DNA of 64,000 nucleotides from Adhaeretor mobilis (GTDB taxonomy: Bacteria > Planctomycetota > Planctomycetia > Pirellulales > Lacipirellulaceae). The stretch spans positions 2,357,501 to 2,421,500 of the forward strand of contig NZ_CP036263.1 of NCBI RefSeq assembly GCF_007741515.1, given 5' to 3'. Of the stretch, positions 20,235 to 28,474 are shown one piece after another; the stretch's first letter is position 1; each line of letters opens with the position of its first letter. The translations under genes and the position numbers were made by a program. Below the pieces are notes generated by a model that saw nothing but the letters and a program-made list of their open reading frames with translations, was not told where the DNA came from and searched no databases.

Positions 20235-21569
20235 ATGCTCGCCTATCACCCGATTCTCGCCCAGGCAGTCGATGCAGCTGAAACTGCCGAGGGCGTTGCG
20301 TCTACTGGCACAATCCAGCAGCGTCTAATTAGTCTGCTCGGCTTGTTCGTGATGATCGGGCTCGCTTGGCTGATGAGCTCTCACAAGCGGAAAATTCCGT
20401 GGCGTATCGTATTTGGTGGTCTGGGATTGCAGCTTGCGTTTGCACTTCTGATCCTTCGCACGGACACCGGGCAAGCGTTGTTTAAGTGGCTTGGGAACTT
20501 TTTTAGCGCAGTTGTAAATACGACCGATGTGGGATCGGCGTTTCTCTTCAACATTTACCCGCAGCCTGGCGACGCGGCTTTGCCGCCTACGTATACGCTC
20601 TGGCGGAGCTTTGCCTTTGGTGTGCTGCCGACCATTGTATTCTTCTCGTCGCTAATGGCCATTCTCTATCATTTGGGAGTCATGCAGCGTGTCGTGCAGG
20701 CGTTTGCCTGGGTCATGCAGAAAACCCTCGGCACCTCAGGAGCGGAGACGCTATCTGCAGCTGCCAACATTTTTGTTGGGCAGACGGAAGCGCCACTGGT
20801 GGTTCGGCCGTATGTCGGACAGATGACCATGAGTGAGTTGAACGTCGTTATGGTCGGCGGCTTCGCGACTATTGCAGGCGGAGTACTAGCGATCTTTCTG
20901 CGCATAGGAATTGACCCTGGGCACTTGATCACCGCTTCAGTAATTTCTGCGCCGGCCGCATTACTGATCGCGAAAGTCATGCAGCCGGAGACGGAAGAGC
21001 CAAAGACTGCCGGTAGTTTGAAGCTCGATGCAAAGTCAACCAGCGTAAATGTTGTCGAGGCTGCCGCTGAAGGAGCTTCCACAGGCATGCAACTGGCGTT
21101 GAACGTTGCGGCCATGTTGATTGCGTTTGTAGCATTAGTGGCACTTGCCGATTTAGGGCTCGGCTGGCTCGGCGTTCAGTTTGGGTTCAAAGAGGAAGCG
21201 GCTTGGACGCTCAACAAAGTCTTCGCCTTCTTTTTCGCACCATTCGCCTGGCTGATGAGTATCCCCTGGGAGGAGTGCGGCGCGGCAGGAAGCTTGCTGG
21301 GAACGAAAATGGTGGTCAACGAAGTCGTGGCCTACATCGATCTCGCTGCCGTCTCCGAGAAAGGTCAGCTGAGCGGGCGCTCCGTCGATATCATGACTTA
21401 TGCCCTCTGTGGCTTTGCGAATTTTAGCTCCATTGGCATCCAGCTCGGCGGTATTGGTGGCATTGCCCCTGAGCGTCGTGGCGATTTGGCCAAGCTAGGC
21501 TTCCGGGCCATGCTGGGCGGCACCCTGGCCGCATTCATGACCGCCTGCGTTGCCGGAATTTTGCTATGA
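20235..21569 (+). CDS. NupC/CNT-family nucleoside transporter
   Basis: Concentrative nucleoside transporter importing nucleosides with H+ or Na+. Strongly hydrophobic, with about 10-12 helices. Family stretches visible are GVLPTIVFFSSLMAILYHLG, LGTSGAETLSAAANIFVGQTEAPLVVRPY (split here only by prose), MTMSELNVVMVGGFATIAGG and the C-terminal YALCGFANFSSIGIQLGGIG. GTG at 20229 opens the frame; ATG at 20235 is equally good. Follows upp by 44 bases, so probably one operon delivering nucleosides to the salvage enzymes nearby. Confidence 0.93.
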   Translation: MLAYHPILAQAVDAAETAEGVASTGTIQQRLISLLGLFVMIGLAWLMSSHKRKIPWRIVFGGLGLQLAFALLILRTDTGQALFKWLGNFFSAVVNTTDVGSAFLFNIYPQPGDAALPPTYTLWRSFAFGVLPTIVFFSSLMAILYHLGVMQRVVQAFAWVMQKTLGTSGAETLSAAANIFVGQTEAPLVVRPYVGQMTMSELNVVMVGGFATIAGGVLAIFLRIGIDPGHLITASVISAPAALLIAKVMQPETEEPKTAGSLKLDAKSTSVNVVEAAAEGASTGMQLALNVAAMLIAFVALVALADLGLGWLGVQFGFKEEAAWTLNKVFAFFFAPFAWLMSIPWEECGAAGSLLGTKMVVNEVVAYIDLAAVSEKGQLSGRSVDIMTYALCGFANFSSIGIQLGGIGGIAPERRGDLAKLGFRAMLGGTLAAFMTACVAGILL

Positions 21570-21594
21570 TGGACCTTACTGAGCGATTTCGTCC

Positions 21595-21666
21595 TAGCCC
21601 GCGAGCTACGCCTCGCGCGGAAACCCTTCTCAGGATCACCGCGCGAGACGTAGCTCGCGGGCTAGC
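21595..21666. repeat. REP palindrome, same family as those beside the RAYT genes
   Basis: Arms CTAGCCCGCGAGCTACGCCT... (21595-21621) and CCGCGCGAGACGTAGCTCGC... (21640-21666) are complementary over 27 bases with one mismatch. The same core, CCCGCGAGCTACGCCTCGCG, occurs at 49323-49411 and 49974-50059. Located between nupC and hpt. Confidence 0.85.
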
Positions 21667-21713
21667 AGAAACAAACCACTAACCTCAAACCCTCTACCCG
21701 AACTACCCTCCCC

Positions 21714-22271
21714 ATGAAAACACTCTATTCCGAACAAGAACTTCATGATGGCGTCGCTCGTATGGCCCGCGAGATCGAGGCTGCCTACGAAGGGCGCCAA
21801 CTCACGATCGTGGGAGTTCTCACAGGGAGTGTGGTTGTCGTGGCCGACTTGATCCGTCACATCGACCAACCGATGCGTGTCGGCGTCATTCAAGCGAGCA
21901 GTTATCGCGGTGCCACCACGACCCGTGGTGATCTGGTGATCAACAGCGAGCTGATGCTCGACATCTCCGGTCGAGATGTGCTACTGGTAGACGACATCTT
22001 CGACACCGGTCACACTCTGGAAAAGGTCGTTGCCAAGTTGGCAGACTTCAACCCCAACTCAGTCGCCTCAGCGGTGCTGCTCCGCAAAGAGGGACGTCAA
22101 GAAGCGGAATACGAGCCCGATTTCGTGGGCTTCACTATCCCCGACGAATTCGTCGTGGGCTATGGACTCGACTACGAGGACATGTATCGCAACCTGCCGT
22201 TTCTCGGAGCGCTTGAGGAGCAAGACCTCAAGGAACATGCCAGCCAAGCGGCAGAGAGTACCGTAGGCTAA
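21714..22271 (+). CDS. hpt: hypoxanthine phosphoribosyltransferase
   Basis: Purine salvage: hypoxanthine (and guanine) plus PRPP to IMP/GMP. The PRPP motif LLVDDIFDTGHTL is exact for this family, and TIVGVLTGSVVVVADLIRHI, SYRGATTTRG and EFVVGYGLDYEDMYRNLP complete the fold. 185 aa, typical. The 3' end overlaps the convergent cdd gene by four bases. A REP palindrome separates it from nupC. Confidence 0.96.
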   Translation: MKTLYSEQELHDGVARMAREIEAAYEGRQLTIVGVLTGSVVVVADLIRHIDQPMRVGVIQASSYRGATTTRGDLVINSELMLDISGRDVLLVDDIFDTGHTLEKVVAKLADFNPNSVASAVLLRKEGRQEAEYEPDFVGFTIPDEFVVGYGLDYEDMYRNLPFLGALEEQDLKEHASQAAESTVG

Positions 22272-22669
22272 TTCTTAAGAGGAAACTCAAACTGCCTTGG
22301 CAACAACGTGTCGAGTGAAGTCTCGTTTACGTTCGTTGGGTCGTCGGAGTCGATCAGCAGCACGGTCATAGCGCCACCAAACTCCGCCAAGAATTGCCGG
22401 CACGCTCCACAGGGCGAGTGCCCACCAGGTGTGGCAACCGCCACTGCGGTGATCTTCTTTCCGCCGGCGGCCACGGCCGCACCAGCGGCAATGCGTTCGG
22501 CGCAAATCGTGAGCCCGTAGCTGGCGTTCTCCACGTTGCATCCACTGTGGATTTCTCCCGAAGCAGTCAGTACGGCCGCGCCGACGTGGAATTTGGAGTA
22601 CGGCGCGTAAGCATTCGCCCTGGCCTCAACGGCAGCGGCTACTAGCGATTGTTTCTGTTGGTCATCCAT
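22268..22669 (-). CDS. cdd: cytidine deaminase
   Basis: Zn-dependent deamination of cytidine/deoxycytidine to uridine. Zinc ligands C56, C87 and C90 and the catalytic E58 are seen in TICAERIAAG and SPCGACRQF. 133 aa, the usual homotetrameric form. Eighteen bases downstream of the pyrimidine-nucleoside phosphorylase gene on the same strand, so cotranscribed; together they convert cytidine to uracil, which Upp then uses. Confidence 0.96.
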   Translation of the reverse strand: MDDQQKQSLVAAAVEARANAYAPYSKFHVGAAVLTASGEIHSGCNVENASYGLTICAERIAAGAAVAAGGKKITAVAVATPGGHSPCGACRQFLAEFGGAMTVLLIDSDDPTNVNETSLDTLLPRQFEFPLKN

Positions 22670-22687
22670 TCTGGCAAAGCACCTTCC

Positions 22688-23968
22688 TTATTCAAATCGC
22701 TCGACAATCAGTGGGTTCCGCTTGACGGGCTCCTCGGAGATTTCGATCGCGTCTAGCACCGCCATGCGCACATCGTCGACAGCGCTACCTTTAGCAAACA
22801 CACGCACCAGTGGCTGGTCGGCTTTCACTTGCTCGCCCAGCCGTACAAGCATTTCGAGGCCTGTCGAGTGATCGAGTGCCTCTCCCTGCTTCTTGCGCCC
22901 GCCCCCGAGGGAAATGATGGCTTGCCCTAGTTGTTCCGAATTAATTTGCGACACGTAGCCGGCTGTTTTCCCCACAAGATCGTTCGGCGGGGCAACGACT
23001 CGCGGTGCTTCGAGGTCGCCACCTTGGATGGTGACCATCTCGGCAAATTTCTCTCTCGCGCCGCCGCTGTCGATGGTTTGTTGCAACTGTTTGCGTGCCG
23101 CGGTAACGTCACGAGCAGTTCCGGTCGAAACAAGCAGTTCTGCTCCTAAGGCGAGTGTGACTTCCATGAGATCGCTCGGCCCTTCGCCTTCCAAAGCAGC
23201 AACGGACTCATCGACTTCGACCGCGTTGCCAACCATGCGGCCCAATGGCTGGTTCATGTCCGTCACGAGAGCAGTGGTTGCAACGCCCATCCGCTTGCCA
23301 GTATCGACCAGCGACTGCGCCAGCTGCCGTGCTTGACTGAGCGACTTCATAAACGCTCCGCTGCCATACTTCACGTCCAACACCAACGCATCGAGACCCT
23401 CGGCCAACTTCTTGCTCATGATACTGCCGGTGATCAAGGGAATCGAAGGCACCGTGCCGATCACATCGCGAAGTGCGTAGAGCTTGCGATCTGCCGGCAC
23501 AAGTTCTGGAGTGGCGCCGCTAATCACACAGCCGACCTTCTCGACAACTTGTCGCATCTCATCCATGGAAAGATTCGTACGGAAGCCACCAATCGATTCC
23601 AGCTTATCGAGCGTACCCCCCGTGGAGCCCAGTCCGCGACCGGAGATCATGGGTACTTGCAGATCGCAACACGCGAGCATCGCCGCCAACGGCAATGAAA
23701 CCTTATCGCCAATACCACCGGAAGAGTGCTTGTCGACTTGCTTCGCATCTCCCGACCACTTGAACGTCGCCCCAGAGGCAAGCATTTCTTGCGTGAGATT
23801 GGCGGTCTCTTCGGTCGTCATCCCGTTGAGATAAATGGCCATCGCCAACGACGCCATCTGGTAGTCGGGGATCGTTTCGTCGGCAAAGCCAGCGATGAAA
23901 TAGGCAATCTCCTCTTGAGAGAGATGGCCCTTGTCGCGTTTCTTTTCAATAATCCAAACAGGGTTCAT
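22688..23968 (-). CDS. pyrimidine-nucleoside (thymidine) phosphorylase
   Basis: Phosphorolysis of uridine/thymidine to base and (deoxy)ribose-1-phosphate. The family signature is present (SGRGLGSTGGTLDKLESI near residue 110), as is the phosphate site KHSSGGIGDK near residue 82. 426 aa, typical of Pdp/DeoA dimers. Broad-specificity Pdp and thymidine-specific DeoA cannot be told apart by eye. First gene of the minus-strand pair with cdd. Confidence 0.94.
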   Translation of the reverse strand: MNPVWIIEKKRDKGHLSQEEIAYFIAGFADETIPDYQMASLAMAIYLNGMTTEETANLTQEMLASGATFKWSGDAKQVDKHSSGGIGDKVSLPLAAMLACCDLQVPMISGRGLGSTGGTLDKLESIGGFRTNLSMDEMRQVVEKVGCVISGATPELVPADRKLYALRDVIGTVPSIPLITGSIMSKKLAEGLDALVLDVKYGSGAFMKSLSQARQLAQSLVDTGKRMGVATTALVTDMNQPLGRMVGNAVEVDESVAALEGEGPSDLMEVTLALGAELLVSTGTARDVTAARKQLQQTIDSGGAREKFAEMVTIQGGDLEAPRVVAPPNDLVGKTAGYVSQINSEQLGQAIISLGGGRKKQGEALDHSTGLEMLVRLGEQVKADQPLVRVFAKGSAVDDVRMAVLDAIEISEEPVKRNPLIVERFE

Positions 23969-24139
23969 ACTATTTCACTTAACAAGATTTGAATTTAGCC
24001 ACGGATAAACACAGATTATACAGAGGTTCTATCGACGGAATCGAATCAGTGCAAAAATCGCTTCTGATGCGTGGCCCATTCTATCACATATCCTTTGCCA
24101 ATCCGTGACTTCCGCATCTATTTTTGTCTCGTGGTCAAA
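23969..24139. other. intergenic remnant with CCACGGATAAACACAG repeat half
   Basis: Contains AGCCACGGATAAACACAG near 24000, the left end of a dispersed palindromic repeat type; the matching right end (around 24100-24135, CAATCCGTGAC...TCTCGTGG) is badly decayed. No gene seen. Confidence 0.4.
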
Positions 24140-24623
24140 TCATTCCTCGCCACTCAATAAGTGCCCCAATGATCGCTCGGGATTATCCAGGAAGTTGCGA
24201 TTCACGCGATAGTGCTCGGTATCTTGGTACTCCATCCGCTGCAAGCCCGTGCTCGTCGATCTCCGTGGCCACGTTGTAAAAGCTTTCCGCTCGCAAGAAG
24301 AATCCACCGCTGCGCCGCTTGCCCCGCGCGCCGCGTCCTAGCTTGATCTATTTATAAAGATCAGCATGGGTGTCTCTAGTTGTGTTGCTAAAGTTCCGTG
24401 TGCCCCCTTCAGGATTAAACCCATCGGCCACCGCAATCGCTTCCAGCAGTGTTGACTTGCCTGTGCCGAGTTCGCCTATGAATAACGTCACATGCGGGTG
24501 CAAATCGATGCGCTCGATTGCTTGGATGGCTGGAATCTTTGCGGCGTTTTCGCTCTTGAGTAGGAAGAGTCGCTCGAAGCGCACGTAGTCGACATGGGGG
24601 TGGTAGGGGGGCATGGGGGGCAT
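24140..24623 (-). pseudogene. COG3910-like ATPase pseudogene, copy 1 (internal deletion and stop)
   Basis: Remnant of a small ABC-type ATPase of the COG3910 family (normally ~250-270 aa). The N-terminal part is intact: HVDYVRFERLFLL, Walker A IGELGTGKSTLLEAIAV, then GFNPEGGTRNFSNTT. A TAG stop follows ADLYK, and the same frame continues as IKLGRGARGKRRS and FFLRAESFYNVATEI. The usual Walker B and signature part is missing, and the last piece reads MEYQDTEHYRVNRNFLDNPE in another frame, ending at 24140. So the gene lost its middle and is not functional. A second partial copy in the same orientation lies at 30754-31080. Confidence 0.8.
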
Positions 24624-24797
24624 TGTTTACTAGTCAGGCGGCTTGGGCAACTCACGGAAGTTTTCGGCTATCATGGGTACGGACCAGCATAGGTTTGCGG
24701 TGCAAAAAGAGATTGGGTATTCTTGTGTGAAACGAAGGTCGACCCCAGCGATATCTTGTTCGCAGGCTAGACGCTCACAACAAATCACAGGCCGACG

Positions 24798-25205
24798 ATG
24801 GATGAGCCGACACCCAAAGAATTGTTTCTCCAAAGCGTAAGCCGTTGTGTCGGCATCGAGGCATTCATCCCGTCGTTTTATGATAGGTTTCTCGCTAGTT
24901 CTGAAGAGATAAGAGCGAAATTCCGATTCACGGACTTCGAAAAGCAAAACAAGATGCTTGCGCGCTCATTGGAACTATGTGCGTGCGCAACCGCCGGCGA
25001 AGCTGAGTCGCTTGCAGAGATCAACGAACGAGCGACGACGCATAATCGCGATCACATGAACATTGAACCTCGGTTGTATGACACTTGGCTTGACTCAATT
25101 GTCGAAACGGCTAGTGAATTCGACGACGAATGGACCGACGCTATCGAAGCGGCTTGGCGGAGGATTCTCGGTCACGTCGTGCAACGTATGGTTCGTAAAT
25201 ACTGA
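24798..25205 (+). CDS. single-domain bacterial globin
   Basis: Haem protein of the globin superfamily, about 135 aa, probably for oxygen or NO binding or sensing. Visible elements are the A/B helices with FIPSFYDRFLASSEEIRAKF, the E region QNKMLARSLELC, and the F-helix with candidate proximal H82 in ATTHNRDHMNIEPRLYDTWL, followed by the long G/H helices. No reductase domain. First gene inside the region between the two ATPase remnants; a weak attC-like structure follows, so it may once have been a mobile cassette. Confidence 0.75.
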   Translation: MDEPTPKELFLQSVSRCVGIEAFIPSFYDRFLASSEEIRAKFRFTDFEKQNKMLARSLELCACATAGEAESLAEINERATTHNRDHMNIEPRLYDTWLDSIVETASEFDDEWTDAIEAAWRRILGHVVQRMVRKY

Positions 25206-25224
25206 CGCGGGCGTGCGAATGGCC

Positions 25225-25301
25225 AGCGAACAATTGTGTAAACCGGAGCGGAATGCTCGTAGTAGTTCCCGACACCGGTTGCACTCCTCTGGTCGTTCCG
25301 C
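25225..25301. other. possible degenerate attC site after the globin gene
   Basis: GCGAAC at 25226 is followed by GTGTAAACCGG, which can pair with ACCGGTTGCAC near 25274, and a GTT lies at 25295. The two arms differ in spacing from their AAC/GTT ends, unlike the good sites, so this is weak. Confidence 0.3.
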
Positions 25302-25354
25302 CGGGCTCGAATCCAGGGGAACTTTGCGGGCAATGGGAGCACATCAATCCAAAC

Positions 25355-25481
25355 GACTAACAAGGCGCTGGACACCAAGACCTGACCCGCTACGAGACGA
25401 AAGCGCCATGAAAACTCCAACCATTAACCAGCAATCAACGCTCGCCCTCAGTTCAGGTCTGGGTCAGCTTTGACGTTATCC
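25355..25481. other. integron attC site 1
   Basis: R'' GACTAAC (25355) and R' GTTATCC (25475) enclose complementary arms: GCTGGACACCAAGACCTGA on the left against TCAGGTCTGGGTCAGC on the right, with unpaired extra bases on one side as is typical of attC recombination sites. 127 bp. The opening TAACAAGGCGCTG is a very common attC sequence. Confidence 0.8.
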
Positions 25482-25496
25482 GACTAAACCCAATCC

Positions 25497-26078
25497 ATGT
25501 TTTGGCCTCTCATCTTGCCGTTTCAAATAACCTGCTGCGTCTTGCTCGTCGCGGTGGTGATGCTCACGGCATTCGCCTCTCCGAAGGCTTGGAGTCGTAT
25601 CAAGACGTTTTGCCTATACTCAGCGCTCGCGTTGCTTGCTTTTGTGCCTTCATGTACCGGAATCATGATCGCAGTTGACGCCTTCCGTTTTGGCGATTTC
25701 AGCTACGCCTCGTACAACGATATTTCCGACTTCCGCTCACAACGTTACCTGCCAGAAGCCGCGACCGATATTCAAATGCGAAGACATGGCAACGGATACT
25801 TCGCACGCTATAAGCTTTCATCCGATGAATTCAATTCGTACCTAGATAACCTTTGGCAAAAATTCGGTGAATACTCTGCTGTTGAACGCGGTGGGTTCTC
25901 CGACGAGGGAGAATCTGTTGATCCAGAATCGTTTGCTATGACCTTCGGTGATCTTGGGTGGGATTGCCCACCAGAAGCCATCGTTTACTATAGCCCTAGC
26001 GAAGGAGATGGTGGCGGGGCCACTTACTATGTCGATTCCAATTCTGGACTCGTCTTTCAACGCACCGGTTTTTGGTAG
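25497..26078 (+). CDS. cassette gene: membrane-anchored hypothetical protein
   Basis: Unknown family. ATG at 25497 is 15 bases after an attC R' end and the stop is 11 bases before the next R'', so the gene fills a single cassette. Two N-terminal transmembrane helices (residues ~5-25 and ~40-60) precede a soluble domain of about 130 residues rich in Asp, Ser and Tyr. Likely faces the periplasm. Integron cassettes often encode such unknown membrane or secreted proteins. Confidence 0.7.
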   Translation: MFWPLILPFQITCCVLLVAVVMLTAFASPKAWSRIKTFCLYSALALLAFVPSCTGIMIAVDAFRFGDFSYASYNDISDFRSQRYLPEAATDIQMRRHGNGYFARYKLSSDEFNSYLDNLWQKFGEYSAVERGGFSDEGESVDPESFAMTFGDLGWDCPPEAIVYYSPSEGDGGGATYYVDSNSGLVFQRTGFW

Positions 26079-26088
26079 CTCATTCGTC

Positions 26089-26177
26089 GGATAACAATGT
26101 GATGCACCGAAGTCGCCGTCGGTGCGGGAATTGAAGCAATGATCACTCCGGCGACTCGGTGATCACTGTCGTTCTGT
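26089..26177. other. integron attC site 2
   Basis: R'' GGATAAC (26089) and R' GTTCTGT (26171). The left arm GTGATGCACCGAAGTCGCCG pairs with CGGCGACTCGGTGATCAC on the right, with extrahelical bases on the left arm. 89 bp. The R' box departs from GTTRRRY after GTT. Confidence 0.8.
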
Positions 26178-26315
26178 CTCGGGAAACAAACCTTGTACGA
26201 CCAGCGATCGTTCTTTCTCGCATTTGCGCCAGAAGTTCGGCTTTGAGTTAATGTCGCGTTGTAAATGCGGTTTTTCTCTCGGCGACTTCCGCAAACACTG
26301 TGATCGCAAAGAATA

Positions 26316-27242
26316 ATGAACGATAAATCAGTTGTCATCGCCGGAGGCAGCGGTTTTCTAGGTGTTTCACTGGCCTATCACCTTCTGGAATCCAACTTCA
26401 AGGTAACGCTTCTGTCCCGAAACCGTCCCAAGGCAAATGGGCATTGGGATTTCGTCGAGTGGGACGCTCGAACGTTGGGTAACTGGCAGTCCGTCATCGA
26501 TGGTGCCGCCGCAGTTGTAAATCTGGTTGGCCGGTCTGTGGACTGCGTAAAGACACCTGGCCATTGCGACGAGATTCTGCGTTCGCGGGTTGAGGCCACC
26601 CGAGTGTTGGGCGAAGCCATGCAATCCGTAACAACGCCACCTCCGGTCTGGGTGCAAATGAGTACTGCCCACATCTACGGCGATCCACCCTCATTGGTCT
26701 GCACGGAAGGCTCTCCGTTCGGTTATGGATTGGCACCTGAAGTTGGCAACGCATGGGAATCACAATTTGCACAGTCAGTTCTCAATGAACAGCGTGGCGT
26801 TGTGCTGAGGACTAGTTTCGTCGTGGGAAGAGACCGTGGGGCAGGAGGTGGCGCACTTTCTCGTCTTCGCTTAGTAGCTCGTATAGGTTTGGGTGGCAAG
26901 ATTGGTTCGGGTCGACAGGGCATGAGTTGGATTCATGAAAAGGATATAAATCGTATTTTTGAGCGGGCGATTATCGATTCGTCAATGCAGGGGGCTTACA
27001 TAGCAAGTTCTCCCAATCCGGTCTCCCAAATGGACTTCATGCGATCACTCCGTCGAACGTTACGCGTTCCCATTGGTTTGCCTGCTACCGAGGCAATGGT
27101 GCGTTTTGGGGCACGCTGGATTCTCGGTACCGATCCAGAATTGGCCCTCTATGGTCGCTACGTTGTCCCCCAACGCCTAATCGAGTCCGGGTTTTCGTTT
27201 GAATTCCCCGACTTGGATCGTGCGCTAGTCGATTTGCTATAG
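26316..27242 (+). CDS. cassette gene: TIGR01777-type NAD-dependent epimerase/dehydratase (SDR)
   Basis: Extended short-chain dehydrogenase-like protein. The N-terminal nucleotide loop [18 protein letters not shown] is clear, followed by the family pattern [27 protein letters not shown] and the later [10 protein letters not shown]. 308 aa, matching TIGR01777 proteins (YfcH-like), whose substrate is unknown. Preceded by 138 bp after an attC site and followed by about 117 bp before the next R'', a longer spacing than the other cassettes. Probably a captured cassette gene. Confidence 0.8.
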   Translation: MNDKSVVIAGGSGFLGVSLAYHLLESNFKVTLLSRNRPKANGHWDFVEWDARTLGNWQSVIDGAAAVVNLVGRSVDCVKTPGHCDEILRSRVEATRVLGEAMQSVTTPPPVWVQMSTAHIYGDPPSLVCTEGSPFGYGLAPEVGNAWESQFAQSVLNEQRGVVLRTSFVVGRDRGAGGGALSRLRLVARIGLGGKIGSGRQGMSWIHEKDINRIFERAIIDSSMQGAYIASSPNPVSQMDFMRSLRRTLRVPIGLPATEAMVRFGARWILGTDPELALYGRYVVPQRLIESGFSFEFPDLDRALVDLL

Positions 27243-27359
27243 GTTGGACAACGCGGTCCTTCGGCACTCGTTCTCTGTTTGTTCCACGCCGGCCCGTATG
27301 GTAAATTCGCGACTGGTCAACGGTGGCCCAACTGGTAGAGTCGGTTGGTGGTACTTGCG

Positions 27360-27449
27360 ACAGAACAAAGCCGTGAACCGGAGCACTCAATCACGCGGCA
27401 ACTGAAATCAAAGTCTTCCGTTCGTGCCCGGTTACGGCAGGCGTTAGGG
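27360..27449. other. integron attC site 3
   Basis: R'' ACAGAAC (27360) and R' GTTAGGG (27443). The left arm GCCGTGAACCGGAGCAC pairs with GTGCCCGGTTACGGC on the right, leaving two extrahelical bases. 90 bp. Confidence 0.82.
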
Positions 27450-27456
27450 CCTTCAG

Positions 27457-27750
27457 ATGACGCGGAGTTGGATCAATGGCATCCATGTATTCATTTGCTT
27501 GATTCTCGGGGCTGCGGTCTGGGCTGCACGTTGGGTCTGGGCGGGCCTTCAGAGCGAGTACGGGCGTCGCGGACCCAACGGAGAGTATCTTTACGACCTA
27601 TCTGATCCAGGCACGGTCCTGCAAGTTAACGTGACCGGTATCGCGGCCGGCTTGGTTCTAATATTGCTTTACTTGTTGATTGTCTGGCTCTTCCGAAGGT
27701 TGGGCCCTAACTACCGGCTGCAGTTGACCGGCAGCGTCCGCGATAGATAA
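27457..27750 (+). CDS. cassette gene: small two-helix membrane protein (97 aa)
   Basis: Unknown family. The ATG is seven bases after the R' box of the preceding attC, and the reading frame runs into the next attC before stopping, the usual compact cassette form. Two transmembrane helices (about residues 8-28 and 58-80) are joined by a charged loop EYGRRGPNGEYLYDLSDPG. The last ~12 residues are encoded by the attC site itself (YRLQLTGSVRDR). Confidence 0.65.
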   Translation: MTRSWINGIHVFICLILGAAVWAARWVWAGLQSEYGRRGPNGEYLYDLSDPGTVLQVNVTGIAAGLVLILLYLLIVWLFRRLGPNYRLQLTGSVRDR

Positions 27751-27813
27751 TGTTGTTGTCGATTGAACGCCCGCTCCCGCGGGCGGCCGGCAACTGAGCC
27801 TTTTATGTTAGCT
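27705..27813. other. integron attC site 4
   Basis: R'' CCCTAAC (27705) and R' GTTAGCT (27807). Arms GGCTGCAGTTGACCGGC and GCCGGCAACTGAGCC are complementary apart from unpaired bases. 109 bp; the inner loop also contains CCCGCGGG. Very similar to sites 5 and 6. Confidence 0.88.
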
Positions 27814-27820
27814 TTATCAC

Positions 27821-28069
27821 GTGAAGCGCAAAAGATTACAAACAGTGAGCATTCTGGATGACACTGAGCTTGCGAAGCTTACGGAATCAAGATTACGCGC
27901 ATACCGCAAACGGGTCTTGGCCGTGTGGGACAGCCCCGACCATGTTGACCTTACTTCTAATCAAGTAACTGCCTTGGATAAATCCAAAATTGCATTCAAA
28001 ACCGACCCCCGGTGGAGCGATCTTCACACTCGCGTCAATCGGCAGCTTGAACTTGTTTCAAAAAGCTAA
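27821..28069 (+). CDS. cassette gene: hypothetical protein (82 aa)
   Basis: No family recognised. GTG start at 27821, seven bases after R'; TAA stop lies within the R'' box of the next attC (AGCTAAC). The protein is soluble, charged and mostly helical by composition (ELAKLTESRLRAYRKRVLAV). Perfect fit between two attC sites argues that it is a real cassette gene. Confidence 0.6.
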   Translation: MKRKRLQTVSILDDTELAKLTESRLRAYRKRVLAVWDSPDHVDLTSNQVTALDKSKIAFKTDPRWSDLHTRVNRQLELVSKS

Positions 28070-28172
28070 CCAGCGGCTGCAGTTGACCGGCGACGACCGC
28101 GATGGATAATTCAGTGGTCGGTTGGACGCCTGCTCCCGCGGGCGACCGGCAACTGAGCCTTTTACGTTAGGT
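28064..28172. other. integron attC site 5
   Basis: R'' AGCTAAC (28064) and R' GTTAGGT (28166). Arms GGCTGCAGTTGACCGGCG and CGACCGGCAACTGAGCC pair as in site 4; 109 bp. Site 4 and site 5 are near-identical in both arms. Confidence 0.9.
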
Positions 28173-28177
28173 GCCTC

Positions 28178-28357
28178 ATGCAATCTTGGCGAAAGACCTG
28201 CACAATCTTTGGCTTGGGCACGATGGCTTTGTCGGCGTCCCTGCATCTCTGGTGGAAATATAGGGCTCTACAAGACAGCAACTGGTTCTTTGTGCCGTTG
28301 GTCTTGGGGATTATCATGGTTTTTTCAGCAGCCCGCTATCAACGGGCCGGCACCTAA
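28178..28357 (+). CDS. cassette gene: 59-aa two-helix membrane peptide
   Basis: Short gene found from its position between two attC sites: ATG at 28178 is five bases after R', and the TAA at 28355 lies in the R'' box of the next site (ACCTAAC). The product begins MQSWRKTCTIFGLGTMAL and has two hydrophobic segments around residues 8-25 and 38-52 with a KYRALQDSN turn between. No homologue recalled. Confidence 0.6.
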   Translation: MQSWRKTCTIFGLGTMALSASLHLWWKYRALQDSNWFFVPLVLGIIMVFSAARYQRAGT

Positions 28358-28459
28358 CCAACCGCTGCGGTTGACGAGCGACGCCCGCGAGTCCTGATTT
28401 TCTTTGAGTCGTCCGTTTACCCCCGCGGGCGGTCGGCAACTGAGCCATTTACGTTATGC
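28352..28459. other. integron attC site 6
   Basis: R'' ACCTAAC (28352) and R' GTTATGC (28453). Arms CCGCTGCGGTTGACGAGCG and GGTCGGCAACTGAGCC pair more weakly than in sites 4 and 5, and the site has the same CCCGCGGG loop. 108 bp. Confidence 0.85.
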
Positions 28460-28474
28460 CCGCACACTGAATGG

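Noticed and set aside
25295-25325. GGGCTCGAATCCAGGGG resembles a tRNA T-loop
   Set aside because: No acceptor stem, anticodon arm or D arm can be formed around it; it lies between a weak attC and a good one.
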